Of a stretch of 64,000 bases of DNA, positions 1 to 8,073 are shown piece after piece. The notes beneath the pieces were generated by a model. That model made no database searches. It was not told where the DNA came from and saw only the letters and a list, made by a program, of their open reading frames with translations. Source of the DNA: Thiohalophilus thiocyanatoxydans (GTDB taxonomy: Bacteria > Pseudomonadota > Gammaproteobacteria > UBA6429 > Thiohalophilaceae). The position numbers were made by a program, and so were the translations under genes. The stretch lies in the NCBI RefSeq assembly GCF_004366735.1, contig NZ_SOQX01000002.1, forward strand, positions 62,001 through 126,000, given 5' to 3'. Numbering within the stretch: position 1 is the first letter of the stretch; the number at the start of each line of letters is the position of its first letter.

Positions 1-211
1 TGAGCTGGCTGGACGGGTGGTTGCAGGATTCGGCGGATCTCAAAACGTTGTAATTGGCGAACAAGTCGTAACCCGATAAATGCATCAGTCATCGATCTGT
101 TGAAATGATGGTTTAATGAGTTGGTCTGGTGGGGCACTGGTCTTTCGGCATGACAAGCGGATTCGAGAGCTTGATGGCGTAATGCTTATCCGAAGCAGCA
201 ATGCCTCAATG
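1..211. other. Left-edge spacer, possible gene tail
   Basis: No gene can be called here. A short open frame on the plus strand (3-53) ends in TAA and could be the last 16 codons of an upstream gene, but another frame is also open to about base 79, so the tail is ambiguous. The remainder has no convincing ORF or hairpin. Confidence 0.3.
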
Positions 212-260
212 TTGATACAGATCAACTCTTTAGCGTTCGTACGCGACTATAATTTTAAAC
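212..260 (+). promoter_or_regulatory. FNR/CRP-family box and -10 box before soxX
   Basis: Bases 212-225 read TTGATACAGATCAA, a perfect TTGAT-N4-ATCAA FNR/Anr-type dyad. A consensus TATAAT lies at 248-253. A start site about 7 bases after the -10 (near 260) puts the dyad centre (218.5) at roughly -41.5, the class II activator position. There is no good -35 hexamer, which fits an activated promoter. The leader to the soxX ATG at 265 would be only a few bases, so the start site or start codon may be slightly misplaced. Confidence 0.6.
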
Positions 261-264
261 TGCC

Positions 265-744
265 ATGATAGTTAGTGTGATAGCGAAACTTTTCAATTTC
301 AGGCCGGTATTGACGGCGCTTGTTGGCATTGTCGGTTTCTCCCTGTCGGGACCGATACACGGCGAGGAGTATGTTGAGTGGGAAGCGGAGGGCCTGGCTA
401 TACCCGAACCGCTCGGTGGCCTGCAGGGTGACCCACAGCGGGGCAAGGCGGTGGTGATCGATCGCGATCGCGGTAATTGTCTGGCCTGTCACCTGATGCC
501 GATTCCCGAGGAGCCCATGCACGGTACCGTCGCGCCACCACTCAACGGGGTCGGCTCCCGGTTGAGCGAAGGTCAGTTGCGTCTGCGGATCGTGAACGAG
601 CAACGGGTCAATCCCAATACCATCATGCCGGCTTTCTACAAGCGACCCGACAAATATCACCGTCCCCATCCAGCCTACAAGACCACGGTGCTTACCGCCC
701 AGGAAGTGGAAGACGTGGTTGCCTATCTTATGACGCTAAAATGA
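265..744 (+). CDS. soxX: SoxX, monoheme c-type cytochrome of the Sox system
   Basis: SoxX is the small subunit of the periplasmic SoxAX cytochrome, which oxidatively joins thiosulfate to the SoxYZ carrier. The 159-residue product has a hydrophobic export signal ending near residue 33. One heme site C72-L-A-C75-H76 is followed by M121 in an IMPAFY context, the likely sixth ligand. Length and the C-terminal ending in VAYLMTLK match SoxX. The stop overlaps the start of soxA (ATGA), indicating translational coupling. No soxYZ or soxB lies in this window, so the remaining Sox genes must be to the left or elsewhere. Confidence 0.93.
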   Translation: MIVSVIAKLFNFRPVLTALVGIVGFSLSGPIHGEEYVEWEAEGLAIPEPLGGLQGDPQRGKAVVIDRDRGNCLACHLMPIPEEPMHGTVAPPLNGVGSRLSEGQLRLRIVNEQRVNPNTIMPAFYKRPDKYHRPHPAYKTTVLTAQEVEDVVAYLMTLK

Positions 745-1517
745 GGGGTATGATGACAAAGTGGTATATGCAAATTGTACCTTTTGCCCTGTTGATGATC
801 CCGGGATCGCTGTTTGCGCTGGAGCCGCAGTCCAGTTACGAACTGTTGAGTGAGGAACTCAAACAGATGCAGGATGATGACTTCGCCAACCCGGGCATGG
901 CAACAGTGGATCGAGGACGGGAGCTGTTTCAGAAACCGGGCTTTAACGGCAAATCCTGCGCCAGCTGCCACGGCGATGATGGCGAGAAGCTGGACCCCGA
1001 ACGCATCGCCGCCTATCCGATTTATGATGAAGAGCATGGCCCGGTCACATTACAAAGCCGGATCAACCAGTGTTATGCCTATCATCAGGAAGAGTTTCCG
1101 TTGCTTTATGATGCCGACGAATTGATCGCCCTGGAGACCTTCGTGCGCCATCGCGCCCGGGGCGAAAAGATGAATGTGGATGTGAGCGGGCCGATGCGTG
1201 AACACTATGAGGCGGGGAAAGAGATTTTCCATACCCGTATCGGACAGCGTGACATGGCCTGCGTGCATTGTCACGAGACCTATGCCGGACAGCGATTGCG
1301 CGGGCAGATACTCAATCAGGCCCAGATCAACGGCTTTCCCATTTACCGCGTTACCGACGGTAATATTATGAGCCTGCACGAAAAGTTTATCGGCTGTTAT
1401 GGCACGCTGCGGGCGATGCCTTACGAGCCGGGTTCACAGGAGTATATCGATCTGGAAGTGTATATGAGTGCACGCGGCAACGGTTTGCCTATCGAGACGC
1501 CGGGCGTGCGCCAATGA
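741..1517 (+). CDS. soxA: SoxA, diheme c-type cytochrome of the Sox system
   Basis: SoxA is the catalytic subunit of SoxAX. Starting at 741, where ATG overlaps the soxX stop, the 258-residue protein has a signal peptide ending near residue 26. It carries two heme sites, C73-A-S-C76-H77 and C174-V-H-C177-H178, so it is the diheme form. C111 and C219 are placed like the axial cysteines of the family, with C219 in a GCYGTLR context resembling the active-site persulfide Cys. The frame is open upstream to 477, but that part runs through soxX and looks non-coding. It is co-transcribed with soxX. Confidence 0.93.
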   Translation: MRGMMTKWYMQIVPFALLMIPGSLFALEPQSSYELLSEELKQMQDDDFANPGMATVDRGRELFQKPGFNGKSCASCHGDDGEKLDPERIAAYPIYDEEHGPVTLQSRINQCYAYHQEEFPLLYDADELIALETFVRHRARGEKMNVDVSGPMREHYEAGKEIFHTRIGQRDMACVHCHETYAGQRLRGQILNQAQINGFPIYRVTDGNIMSLHEKFIGCYGTLRAMPYEPGSQEYIDLEVYMSARGNGLPIETPGVRQ

Positions 1518-1576
1518 TCGCCGCATAATCATCGTTGTTTTGTGCCAGACTCGGGTTGTGACCAGAAGGAGGTGCG

Positions 1577-1966
1577 ATGATGTTTGAACTCAATCCTGAA
1601 CGGATTTGCAACATTATCCAGCTGGCCCGCGAGTTTCACGCCAAGGAATCGGTGGTGATCCCCGAGATGCCGAATAATCCCGGTGATGACTGGGCCCTGC
1701 AGGTATTGGCCGATCACCGGGCGGATCCTGTTTACCGGGAACTGCAATACGCCCTCGCGGATATGGAGCCGGACCAGCAGGCCCAGTTGCTGGCGCTCGC
1801 CTGGCTGGGCCGGGATGATTACGCCCTGGCGGAGTGGGACGCCGCGCTACAGACGGCGGTGGAGAATCTGGCCTCCAGTTCTCCCGAGCAGATCATTGCG
1901 ATCCCCTATATCGCCGACTATCTCGAAGAAGGGCTGCGTCTTCACGGTTATAGCTGCCAGGCGTGA
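1577..1966 (+). CDS. DUF3775 family protein
   Basis: The product is 129 residues, acidic and soluble, with no signal peptide. The N-terminal stretch with LAREFHAKE and VVIPEMP and the later LLALAWLGRD resemble the DUF3775 family of proteobacterial proteins, which has no known function. A strong AGGAGG sits 5 bases before the doubled ATG at 1577. It lies 59 bases after soxA in the same direction and may be read from the same transcript, but nothing in the sequence ties it to sulfur chemistry. Confidence 0.75.
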   Translation: MMFELNPERICNIIQLAREFHAKESVVIPEMPNNPGDDWALQVLADHRADPVYRELQYALADMEPDQQAQLLALAWLGRDDYALAEWDAALQTAVENLASSSPEQIIAIPYIADYLEEGLRLHGYSCQA

Positions 1967-2168
1967 TCGCCCGGCAACTCCTTCGCGGCAGCCCGCTACC
2001 AAAACAGCTAGCGTCTTGTCACGCCCGATGAGTTGTTCGGGGTCGTTCAGGGGCCTGACAGGTTCGACGCAGCGAATAATCCGACACAAAATGTAATTTC
2101 TTTTGATACGCCTCACAGTCGGATCGGCTATTTCCCGGATAAGCATTCTCTGATATGTAGCGGGCAGC

Positions 2169-2207
2169 TTGACCTGTGTGCGGCTCACACCTTCTAGACT
2201 CAAACCT
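2169..2207 (+). promoter_or_regulatory. MerR-type promoter/operator
   Basis: TTGACC at 2169-2174 and TAGACT at 2195-2200 are separated by 20 bases, the overlong spacer typical of MerR-regulated promoters. The spacer holds the dyad GTGTG-N6-CACAC. It lies directly upstream of a merR gene, so it is probably an autoregulated promoter that also drives the metal island. Start site would be near 2207. Confidence 0.6.
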
Positions 2208-2267
2208 GTGAGTGACTCTGCAGATGCGGGGAGAGAGCAAATTTCCAATCCGGAGCAACAGGCACAG

Positions 2268-2690
2268 ATGACGGTCAAGGCGGCGGCCGGTGAAGCGGGG
2301 CTCGAGCCGGAGGTGGTCCGTTATTACACCCGGATAGGCTTGATCCAGCCGCGGCGCAATCGGCATAACGGGTACAAGGTATACAGTTCGGAGGATATCG
2401 CCCGGCTGATATTTATCCGCAAGGCAAAATCGCTGGGTTATACCTTAAAGGAGATCAGCGCGATTCTGGCACACGCCAGGCAAAGCCGGACACCCTGCCC
2501 GACGGTGCGAAGTATTATCCAAAGCCGGCTGCATAGAAACCGGGCGCGACTGGAAGAGCTGATGAACTGGCAGGCGTGTATGGAGAGCGTCATACAACGC
2601 TGGGACGAACTCGAGAACGGCGTGCCCAGTGAAAACAGTGTACATCAGCTGGTTGAGGCGTTCTCGGGCGGGGCGGGTTATGGTCGTTAA
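2268..2690 (+). CDS. MerR-family regulator, probably metal-responsive
   Basis: With the ATG at 2268 the protein has 140 residues, exactly the length of the second MerR at 8074, and the two align from residue 1. The frame is open further upstream, with a GTG at 2208, but that part has no family match. The N-terminal winged helix-turn-helix is clear: AGLEPEVVRYYTRIGL, then an HNGYKVY wing, then a dimerisation helix. Cysteines are few (C77 in TPCPTV and C104), so the metal site is not the standard CueR or ZntR arrangement. It starts the copper island and overlaps the next gene. Confidence 0.85.
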   Translation: MTVKAAAGEAGLEPEVVRYYTRIGLIQPRRNRHNGYKVYSSEDIARLIFIRKAKSLGYTLKEISAILAHARQSRTPCPTVRSIIQSRLHRNRARLEELMNWQACMESVIQRWDELENGVPSENSVHQLVEAFSGGAGYGR

Positions 2691-3066
2691 TGACAGCCTC
2701 TGTTGTGACAGGCAAATGATTTGCACGTTTATCAGTGGAGGGGTCCTGGTGGTCGCTCTTCTGCTGGTTGACGCTTATACCGTGGTCAGGGCGGAAATGC
2801 CAGCCGGCAAGTCGCTCTACGAGAACAATTGCGTCGTCTGCCATGGCCACGATGGCGAAGGGGCCATGCCGGGCGTCAGGAGCATGATTTCAAACCGCTT
2901 GTGGACAAAACAGTCGGATCAGGAACTGGTAGCGATGATCATCAACGGTGTCGAAAGCACGGACGGTCCGGTCTCAATGCCGCCAAAGGGCGGGAATCCG
3001 GCGTTGACTGAAGAACAGATCCATTCGATTGTGAACTATTTGCGAATCCTGGTCGACAATAACTAG
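2680..3066 (+). CDS. Secreted or membrane-anchored class I cytochrome c
   Basis: Read from the ATG at 2680 this is a 128-residue cytochrome. A hydrophobic segment at residues 14-36 acts as signal or anchor. A single heme site C51-V-V-C54-H55 sits in a GKSLYENN..CHGHDGEG context, and M100 (SMPPKGG) is the likely axial Met. It resembles small cytochromes c of the cbb3/CccA type and would carry electrons in the periplasm. The start is uncertain: 2680 overlaps the merR stop, and an ATG at 2716 gives a shorter N-terminus. It is followed closely by the propeller gene, suggesting a joint redox task in metal handling. Confidence 0.85.
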   Translation: MVVNDSLCCDRQMICTFISGGVLVVALLLVDAYTVVRAEMPAGKSLYENNCVVCHGHDGEGAMPGVRSMISNRLWTKQSDQELVAMIINGVESTDGPVSMPPKGGNPALTEEQIHSIVNYLRILVDNN

Positions 3067-3084
3067 GTCATGGACAGGAGCAAA

Positions 3085-4077
3085 ATGATGAGAAACAGAA
3101 TCGATCGTATCGCTATTGCGGCGCTGTTAACGGTATATAGTGGTTGGTTGCTGGCAGCACCGCAGGTCTATATTCCGCTGGGCACCGGCAACCAGGTTAT
3201 CCAGGTTGATGCCAAAACAGACCGGATTACCGCTTCCTATAGCGGCGTGGAAAATGCGCACGGCCTGGTGGCCACCCCCGATGGCGAGTATCTGATCGCC
3301 GGAAGCCTGAATGAGACGGCGCTAAAACCCGATCAGCCTGAAGATGCGCCTAACAGTCAGCTTTATCTGATACACCCTGTACACGGTCATGTGATGTCGA
3401 CCATTCCGGTGGCAGGCTGGACCCATCATCAGGCCATCACGCCTGACGGGCGTTATGTACTGTCAACGCACGGGATGCGGGGGTATGTCAGCGTGGTGGA
3501 TTTGCAGGAGAACAAGGTTATCAAAACCATTGAAACCGGTAATGTCCCGAATTATGCCGTCGTGACAACAGAGGGCCATCGTGCCTATGTCAGCAATACG
3601 GCATCCAATAATATTGTTGAAATCGATCTGGGATCATGGAAGGTACTGCGTACCCTGGAATCGGGGCCGGGTCCGGAACATCTGGTGTTCTCAGGGGATC
3701 AAAAAACACTGTATGTGACGAATCCCCGCGCTGGAAAGGTGTCGGTGGTGTCAATCCAATCCGGAGAGGTTGTGAATGAATACAGTCTCGGCGGCGATGT
3801 GCACGGGCTGGATATCGGCGATGACGGAAACATTCTGTTTGTCAGCAGCAAAAAGGACAACAAGCTGTTTGCCGTGGATATCCGGGACGGTAGTAAACAA
3901 TCGATTACGCTGTCGCCAGCTCCCTATCATCTGAACACGATCACCGGTACGGGTAAAGTCTATGTGTCCAGCAGAAAAAAGCCGATTATCTGGGTGGTCG
4001 ATCAGGCAAGCCTGAAGGTGACGAACGAAATCGAACTTCCGGCGGGCGAAGGCCATCAAATGGCCATTGTTGAGTGA
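3085..4077 (+). CDS. Secreted YncE-like beta-propeller protein
   Basis: A signal peptide ends near the LLAAPQVY junction, followed by about seven repeats of the YVTN/beta-propeller kind, with blades such as YVSVVDLQENKVIKTIETG and LYVTNPRAGKVSVV. This places it in the YncE family, near NirF and cytochrome cd1 propellers but without a heme motif. AGGAG at 3076-3080 favours the ATG at 3085 or 3088 over the one at 3070. Histidines cluster in one blade (WTHHQAITPDG), a possible metal site. The role is unknown; position between a cytochrome and a copper ATPase suggests periplasmic metal or redox work. Confidence 0.8.
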   Translation: MMRNRIDRIAIAALLTVYSGWLLAAPQVYIPLGTGNQVIQVDAKTDRITASYSGVENAHGLVATPDGEYLIAGSLNETALKPDQPEDAPNSQLYLIHPVHGHVMSTIPVAGWTHHQAITPDGRYVLSTHGMRGYVSVVDLQENKVIKTIETGNVPNYAVVTTEGHRAYVSNTASNNIVEIDLGSWKVLRTLESGPGPEHLVFSGDQKTLYVTNPRAGKVSVVSIQSGEVVNEYSLGGDVHGLDIGDDGNILFVSSKKDNKLFAVDIRDGSKQSITLSPAPYHLNTITGTGKVYVSSRKKPIIWVVDQASLKVTNEIELPAGEGHQMAIVE

Positions 4078-4186
4078 CAGAAAATTGATTATCACACCGT
4101 CAGGAGTGAGACATTTAAACGACAGGCGAAGTCTGCAGGTCGATGTGGTGTTTCAGGGTTATGTTGAAAAGTAACAGGAGGATAAA

Positions 4187-4540
4187 GTGATAAAACAATC
4201 TGTGTTAAGGATATTAATGGTTTCTTTCCTGCTTGCGGGAAGCGGAGTCGGCGTCGCAGCTGAATCGGATAAGAATTTTGATGCCCGGCAAGAGGCGCAA
4301 AGTATGCAGCAGCACTGGGACCGGTTGATGCACGAACAGGACGCGGAAAAGCGCAGACAGCTCATCCGGGAGCACCGGGAAATGATGGATGAAGCCCTGG
4401 AAGAGTCCGGTGTTGACCGCTTCCACATGGGGATGGGTATGATGCACGACAATGAAAGCGGGCACATGGATCATCACCAGGATCATCTAATCAATACCAT
4501 TGAAATGCATCATATGCAGCTCGATATGATGGAAGAATAA
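4187..4540 (+). CDS. Small secreted Met/His-rich protein, probable copper binder
   Basis: GTG start at 4187 with AGGAGG 6 bases upstream. A signal peptide ends near residue 25 (GVAAES). The mature part is helical and charged. Its last 40 residues are unusually rich in Met and His (FHMGMGMMH, HMDHHQDH, MHHMQLDMM), the kind of soft-ligand sequence used by periplasmic copper and silver binders such as CopA, CusF-associated and PcoE-like proteins. I know of no exact family. A 109-base spacer separates it from the propeller gene. Confidence 0.75.
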   Translation: MIKQSVLRILMVSFLLAGSGVGVAAESDKNFDARQEAQSMQQHWDRLMHEQDAEKRRQLIREHREMMDEALEESGVDRFHMGMGMMHDNESGHMDHHQDHLINTIEMHHMQLDMMEE

Positions 4541-4566
4541 TCAGACTTGAATTACGGGAGAGTGAC

Positions 4567-5052
4567 GTGAAAAATTATTTTCGTATAAATACCCTGACAG
4601 GAATATTAGCGCTGTTTCTGGTCTTCTCATTGAACGCGATGGCGGAAAACACCGACCTGCATACCACGTCCGAGACTTATCAGGTCTATCTTGGTATTGT
4701 TCCTGGAGCCCGGATAACCAAAGAGCCGTATCTTGTTGACAGGGATAAGAGTCTGCATGGTGGCATCGATTCACTGGGCAGTAATGATTACCATGTTATG
4801 GTTGCCATCTTTGACAAGGAGAACAATAGCCGCATCAAGGATGCAACCGTTATTGCCAAAATTGACAAAAAAGGGTTTATGTCAGGTGAAAATATCACCA
4901 TGCCGATGGAGAAGATGATTACCAGTGGAACGGTGAGTTATGGCAATTTTTTCAACTTGAAAAGTGATTCAACCTACAATATGACGGTTGAGATTTATCG
5001 CCCGAGAAGCAATGGTTATGAAGAAGTCGAGTTTACCTTCAAGCCGTTTTGA
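4567..5052 (+). CDS. Secreted beta-sandwich protein, YtkA/FixH-like
   Basis: GTG start at 4567. The 161-residue product has a signal peptide cleaved near NAMAEN (residue 26). The rest is beta-rich, with YQVYLGIVPGARI, DYHVMVAIFD and a C-terminal EVEFTFKPF strand. The pattern resembles YtkA/FixH-like immunoglobulin-fold domains seen with copper proteins and cytochrome oxidase assembly, but the match is by eye only. It has no cysteine, so it is not a thiol copper chaperone. It lies between the Met/His-rich protein and the SHOCT protein in one tight array. Confidence 0.6.
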   Translation: MKNYFRINTLTGILALFLVFSLNAMAENTDLHTTSETYQVYLGIVPGARITKEPYLVDRDKSLHGGIDSLGSNDYHVMVAIFDKENNSRIKDATVIAKIDKKGFMSGENITMPMEKMITSGTVSYGNFFNLKSDSTYNMTVEIYRPRSNGYEEVEFTFKPF

Positions 5053-5086
5053 GCGGGTAATCTAATTCAGTATTACGGGGACAGTT

Positions 5087-5329
5087 ATGATGGACGGCGG
5101 ATTGGGTTTCGGATTCGGTCATGGAGGCGGTTTTATCGGTATCTTTTTCTGGATTATACTGATTGTAGCGATCATTGTTGCCGTTCGCTGGTTGATGGAT
5201 AATAAATCTTCCACCGCGGGTCAGTCCGATAAAGCCCTGGATATCCTCAAACAACGCTATGCCAGAGGCGAGATCGATCTGCAGGAATACGAACAAAAGC
5301 GTCGTGAGATTAGCGGCAATAGCGACTGA
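5087..5329 (+). CDS. Small membrane protein with SHOCT domain
   Basis: An 80-residue protein. A Gly-rich N-terminus leads into one membrane helix (about residues 16-36), and the C-terminal half, from ALDILKQRYARGEIDLQEYEQ onward, is a clear SHOCT domain. SHOCT proteins of this size often stand next to copper-transporting ATPases in proteobacteria; their job is unknown. It ends 2 bases before the copB start, so the two are almost certainly co-translated. Confidence 0.85.
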   Translation: MMDGGLGFGFGHGGGFIGIFFWIILIVAIIVAVRWLMDNKSSTAGQSDKALDILKQRYARGEIDLQEYEQKRREISGNSD

Positions 5330-5331
5330 TT

Positions 5332-7341
5332 ATGCCTAACCATAGCGGGCATTCACACTCCTCGTCGGGGCACGATCATCATGGCGCGATGGTGGCGGAT
5401 TTTCGGCGCCGGTTCTGGGTATCGCTGGGGCTGACGCTGCCGATACTGGCACTGTCTCCGCTTATCCAGCAATTTCTGGGCTTGCGCGCGACCCTGGCCT
5501 TTCCCGGGGACAGCTACCTGCTGTTCATCCTCTCCAGCGGAGTCTTTTTTTACGGTGGCTGGCCGTTTTTAAGCGGAGCCCTCTCGGAGATCGGCAAACG
5601 TGCGCCGGGCATGATGACCCTGATCGGGCTGGCGATTGTTGTCGCCTATCTTTATTCCAGTGCCGTGGTGTTCGGGCTGGCCGGGAAGGTTTTTTTCTGG
5701 GAACTGGCGACCCTGATCGACGTCATGCTGCTGGGTCACTGGATCGAGATGAGGTCGGTGATGGGGGCCTCCGGCGCGCTGGAAGCGCTGGTCAAACTCA
5801 TGCCGACCGAGGCGCATCGGCTTGACGAGGCCGGCAACCTGGATGACGTGCCGGTCACCGAACTCCGGCAGGGGGATCGCGTCGTGGTAAAACCCGGCGA
5901 GAAGGTGCCTACCGACGGGGCAATTGTCGAGGGCAAAACCAGTCTCAACGAATCGATGCTCACCGGTGAATCGAAACCCGTGAGCAAAGGCCCGGGTGAA
6001 GAGGTCATCGGTGGTTCGATCAACGGCGAGGGGGCGATCACCCTGGAAATTCGCAAGACCGGCGAGGAGACCTATCTCTCCCAGGTGATCGAGATGGTCC
6101 GCCAGGCGCAGGGTTCCCGTTCACGGACCCAGGACCTGGCCAATCACGCCGCCCAGTGGCTGACCTATATCGCACTCTCCGCCGGGCTTCTCACCTTGCT
6201 GACCTGGCTGGGGCTGGGCCGGGATTTTGAATTTTCCCTGGAACGCATGGTCACCGTGATGGTCATCACCTGTCCGCACGCACTCGGGCTGGCTGTTCCG
6301 CTGGTCGTGGCGGTCAGTACCAGCATGGCCGCCGGTCACGGTCTGTTAATCCGCGACCGGGCGAGTTTTGAACGGGCGCGGGATCTGGACGCGATTGTTT
6401 TCGACAAGACCGGGACCCTGACCGAAGGACGATTCGGGGTTACCGATATCATCCCGCTGAACGATGACTGGCCGGAAGACGCGATATTGCGCGTTGCCGC
6501 GGCACTGGAGAGTCACTCCGAGCATCCGATTGCGCGTGGTGTGGTCGCATCGGCCAAAGAGAAGGGCGTATCCGGCGCCCGGGCCTCGGATGTCCAGAAC
6601 ATTACCGGGCAGGGGGTGCGGGCCAGTGTGGACGGTCGGGAGACGTTGATCGTCAGCCCCGGTTATTTACGTGCCAACCAGATCGAGATCGACGACTCCC
6701 CGGTCGAAAAAGTCACCGCAGCGGGTAAAACGGTGGTGTATCTGCTGGTCGAAGGCGACGTCGTCGCCGCGCTGGCATTGGCCGATATCGTCCGTTCCGA
6801 ATCCCGTGAGGCGATACAGCAGCTCAAACAGCTCGGTATCCAGTGCATGATGCTGACTGGCGATGGTCAGGCCGTGGCGCGTGCTGTCGCCGAGGAATTG
6901 CAGCTGGACGATTATTTTGCCGAGGTATTGCCCCATGAGAAAGCCGACAAGATCCGGGAAGTGAAACAGCGCGGCTTGCAGGTGGCGATGGTGGGCGATG
7001 GCGTCAACGATGCCCCGGCACTGGTGGAATCGGATCTGGGGATTGCCATCGGCGCCGGCACCGACGTGGCGATCGAGTCGGCCGATATTGTTCTGGTGCG
7101 CAGTGATCCCCGCGATGTGGCCGCGATCATGGCGTTGTCGCGTGCCACCTACAACAAGATGGTTCAGAACCTGTTCTGGGCGACCGGCTACAACGTGATC
7201 GCTATCCCGTTGGCGGCCGGTGTCGCCTATTCGGCCGGGATCATGCTCTCCCCGGCCATGGGCGCGGCGTTGATGTCCCTGAGCACGGTGATCGTGGCGA
7301 TTAATGCCAGGTTGCTGGGGCGAAAGCAGCAGGTGGTGTGA
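5332..7341 (+). CDS. copB: CopB-type P1B ATPase, copper or silver export
   Basis: A 669-residue heavy-metal P-type ATPase of the inner membrane. The short N-terminus is His-rich (HSGHSHSSSGHDHHG) with no CxxC domain. TGES is at 211-214, the metal-site motif is C314-P-H, the phosphorylation motif starts at D358 (DKTGTLTEG), and EHP and GDGVND (555-560) are present. The CPH motif and the last helices with MSLSTVIVAIN mark the P1B-3 (CopB) class, linked to Cu and Ag rather than the Cu(I)-only CPC class. With the Met/His-rich protein and cytochrome it forms the core of the metal island. Confidence 0.92.
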   Translation: MPNHSGHSHSSSGHDHHGAMVADFRRRFWVSLGLTLPILALSPLIQQFLGLRATLAFPGDSYLLFILSSGVFFYGGWPFLSGALSEIGKRAPGMMTLIGLAIVVAYLYSSAVVFGLAGKVFFWELATLIDVMLLGHWIEMRSVMGASGALEALVKLMPTEAHRLDEAGNLDDVPVTELRQGDRVVVKPGEKVPTDGAIVEGKTSLNESMLTGESKPVSKGPGEEVIGGSINGEGAITLEIRKTGEETYLSQVIEMVRQAQGSRSRTQDLANHAAQWLTYIALSAGLLTLLTWLGLGRDFEFSLERMVTVMVITCPHALGLAVPLVVAVSTSMAAGHGLLIRDRASFERARDLDAIVFDKTGTLTEGRFGVTDIIPLNDDWPEDAILRVAAALESHSEHPIARGVVASAKEKGVSGARASDVQNITGQGVRASVDGRETLIVSPGYLRANQIEIDDSPVEKVTAAGKTVVYLLVEGDVVAALALADIVRSESREAIQQLKQLGIQCMMLTGDGQAVARAVAEELQLDDYFAEVLPHEKADKIREVKQRGLQVAMVGDGVNDAPALVESDLGIAIGAGTDVAIESADIVLVRSDPRDVAAIMALSRATYNKMVQNLFWATGYNVIAIPLAAGVAYSAGIMLSPAMGAALMSLSTVIVAINARLLGRKQQVV

Positions 7342-7418
7342 GGAGGATACAGTTGGTACCGATCGCCTCCCGGCTAAAGACCCTCTGGAATTTAATTTAT
7401 TGAACCGGGCCGGTAACC

Positions 7419-7453
7419 CTGACTTTGGGTGGAGACTGGCTATACTTGATGGT
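7419..7453 (+). promoter_or_regulatory. Candidate promoter for the His-rich gene
   Basis: CTGACT (7419-7424) and TATACT (7441-7446) with 16 bases between, about 25 bases upstream of the likely ATG at 7469. It would allow the His-rich gene to be expressed apart from copB. Confidence 0.35.
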
Positions 7454-7468
7454 GTGAAAACTACCGGC

Positions 7469-7915
7469 ATGCATCAAGTCACTCAACCCTGGCGGGGAAT
7501 GGTCAGAACATTGACCCGGCCTATTCTGTTTCTCTGGCTGGCATCCTGGATGCTTGCCGTGTTGCAGCCCTGTTGCGAGGCCGTGGCGGAAACCCTGCCG
7601 CATGAACATGGCCACCCGCCAGAGCAGACCGCGCACGCGGGACATGCTTCCCATAAACATAAACATGATCATGGCTCGGTGCCGAATCACCGTCACTGTG
7701 AAACCGAGCTGGTTACTCTGATTGATCTGACAGTTCCTCCTGCCGGGCTGGAGCAGCGTCATTTCCCCGAGCCCTCATTCGATCAATGGGTTGTCCTGAG
7801 CAACCACCCCGGGTTTTCTCCGCCAACAATTGAATATGACTATTTCAGATACCATCCACCTCCCGCCGATCCGAACAGACGGGTCTATCTGGACACACAA
7901 CGTCTGCGTATTTGA
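7469..7915 (+). CDS. Secreted His-rich protein, CzcI-like
   Basis: The frame is open from 7304 inside copB, but the coding part probably starts at 7469 or at 7499. A signal peptide or single helix (LFLWLASWMLAVLQ) precedes CC, then a His-dense stretch (HEHGHPPEQ.., HKHKHDHG.., HRHCE). After this a proline-rich tail of about 70 residues has no recognised motif. Size, signal peptide and His clusters resemble CzcI and DUF2946-type small periplasmic metal proteins, but the family is not certain. Position right after copB supports a metal-binding or sensing role. Confidence 0.6.
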   Translation: MHQVTQPWRGMVRTLTRPILFLWLASWMLAVLQPCCEAVAETLPHEHGHPPEQTAHAGHASHKHKHDHGSVPNHRHCETELVTLIDLTVPPAGLEQRHFPEPSFDQWVVLSNHPGFSPPTIEYDYFRYHPPPADPNRRVYLDTQRLRI

Positions 7916-7998
7916 TTCCCGCTATCCTGGCTGACGTGCAGCACTCTGCGCGCCCAGGCTGTGTTTGTCGCAATAACGTATATCACGGGATAAACAGC

Positions 7999-8050
7999 CG
8001 AATGCCGCTAATAGACCGGCCGATTTAAGGCCCATGCTTTTCGGCATTCG
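7999..8050. repeat. Inverted repeat before second merR
   Basis: CGAATGCCG at 7999-8007 pairs perfectly with CGGCATTCG at 8042-8050 across a 34-base loop, ending 23 bases before the merR ATG. It could be a leader hairpin or an operator pair; no clear -10/-35 was found around it. Confidence 0.4.
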
Positions 8051-8073
8051 ACTCTGCAACAAGGGGATGGATC

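Noticed and set aside
477-740. Long upstream extension of the soxA frame
   Set aside because: It overlaps soxX in another frame and has no family match; the ATG at 741, overlapping the soxX stop, starts a normal SoxA signal peptide.
4161-4190. Nine-codon mini-frame overlapping the GTG of the Met/His-rich gene
   Set aside because: Its own start has no ribosome-binding site, and such short frames are expected by chance.
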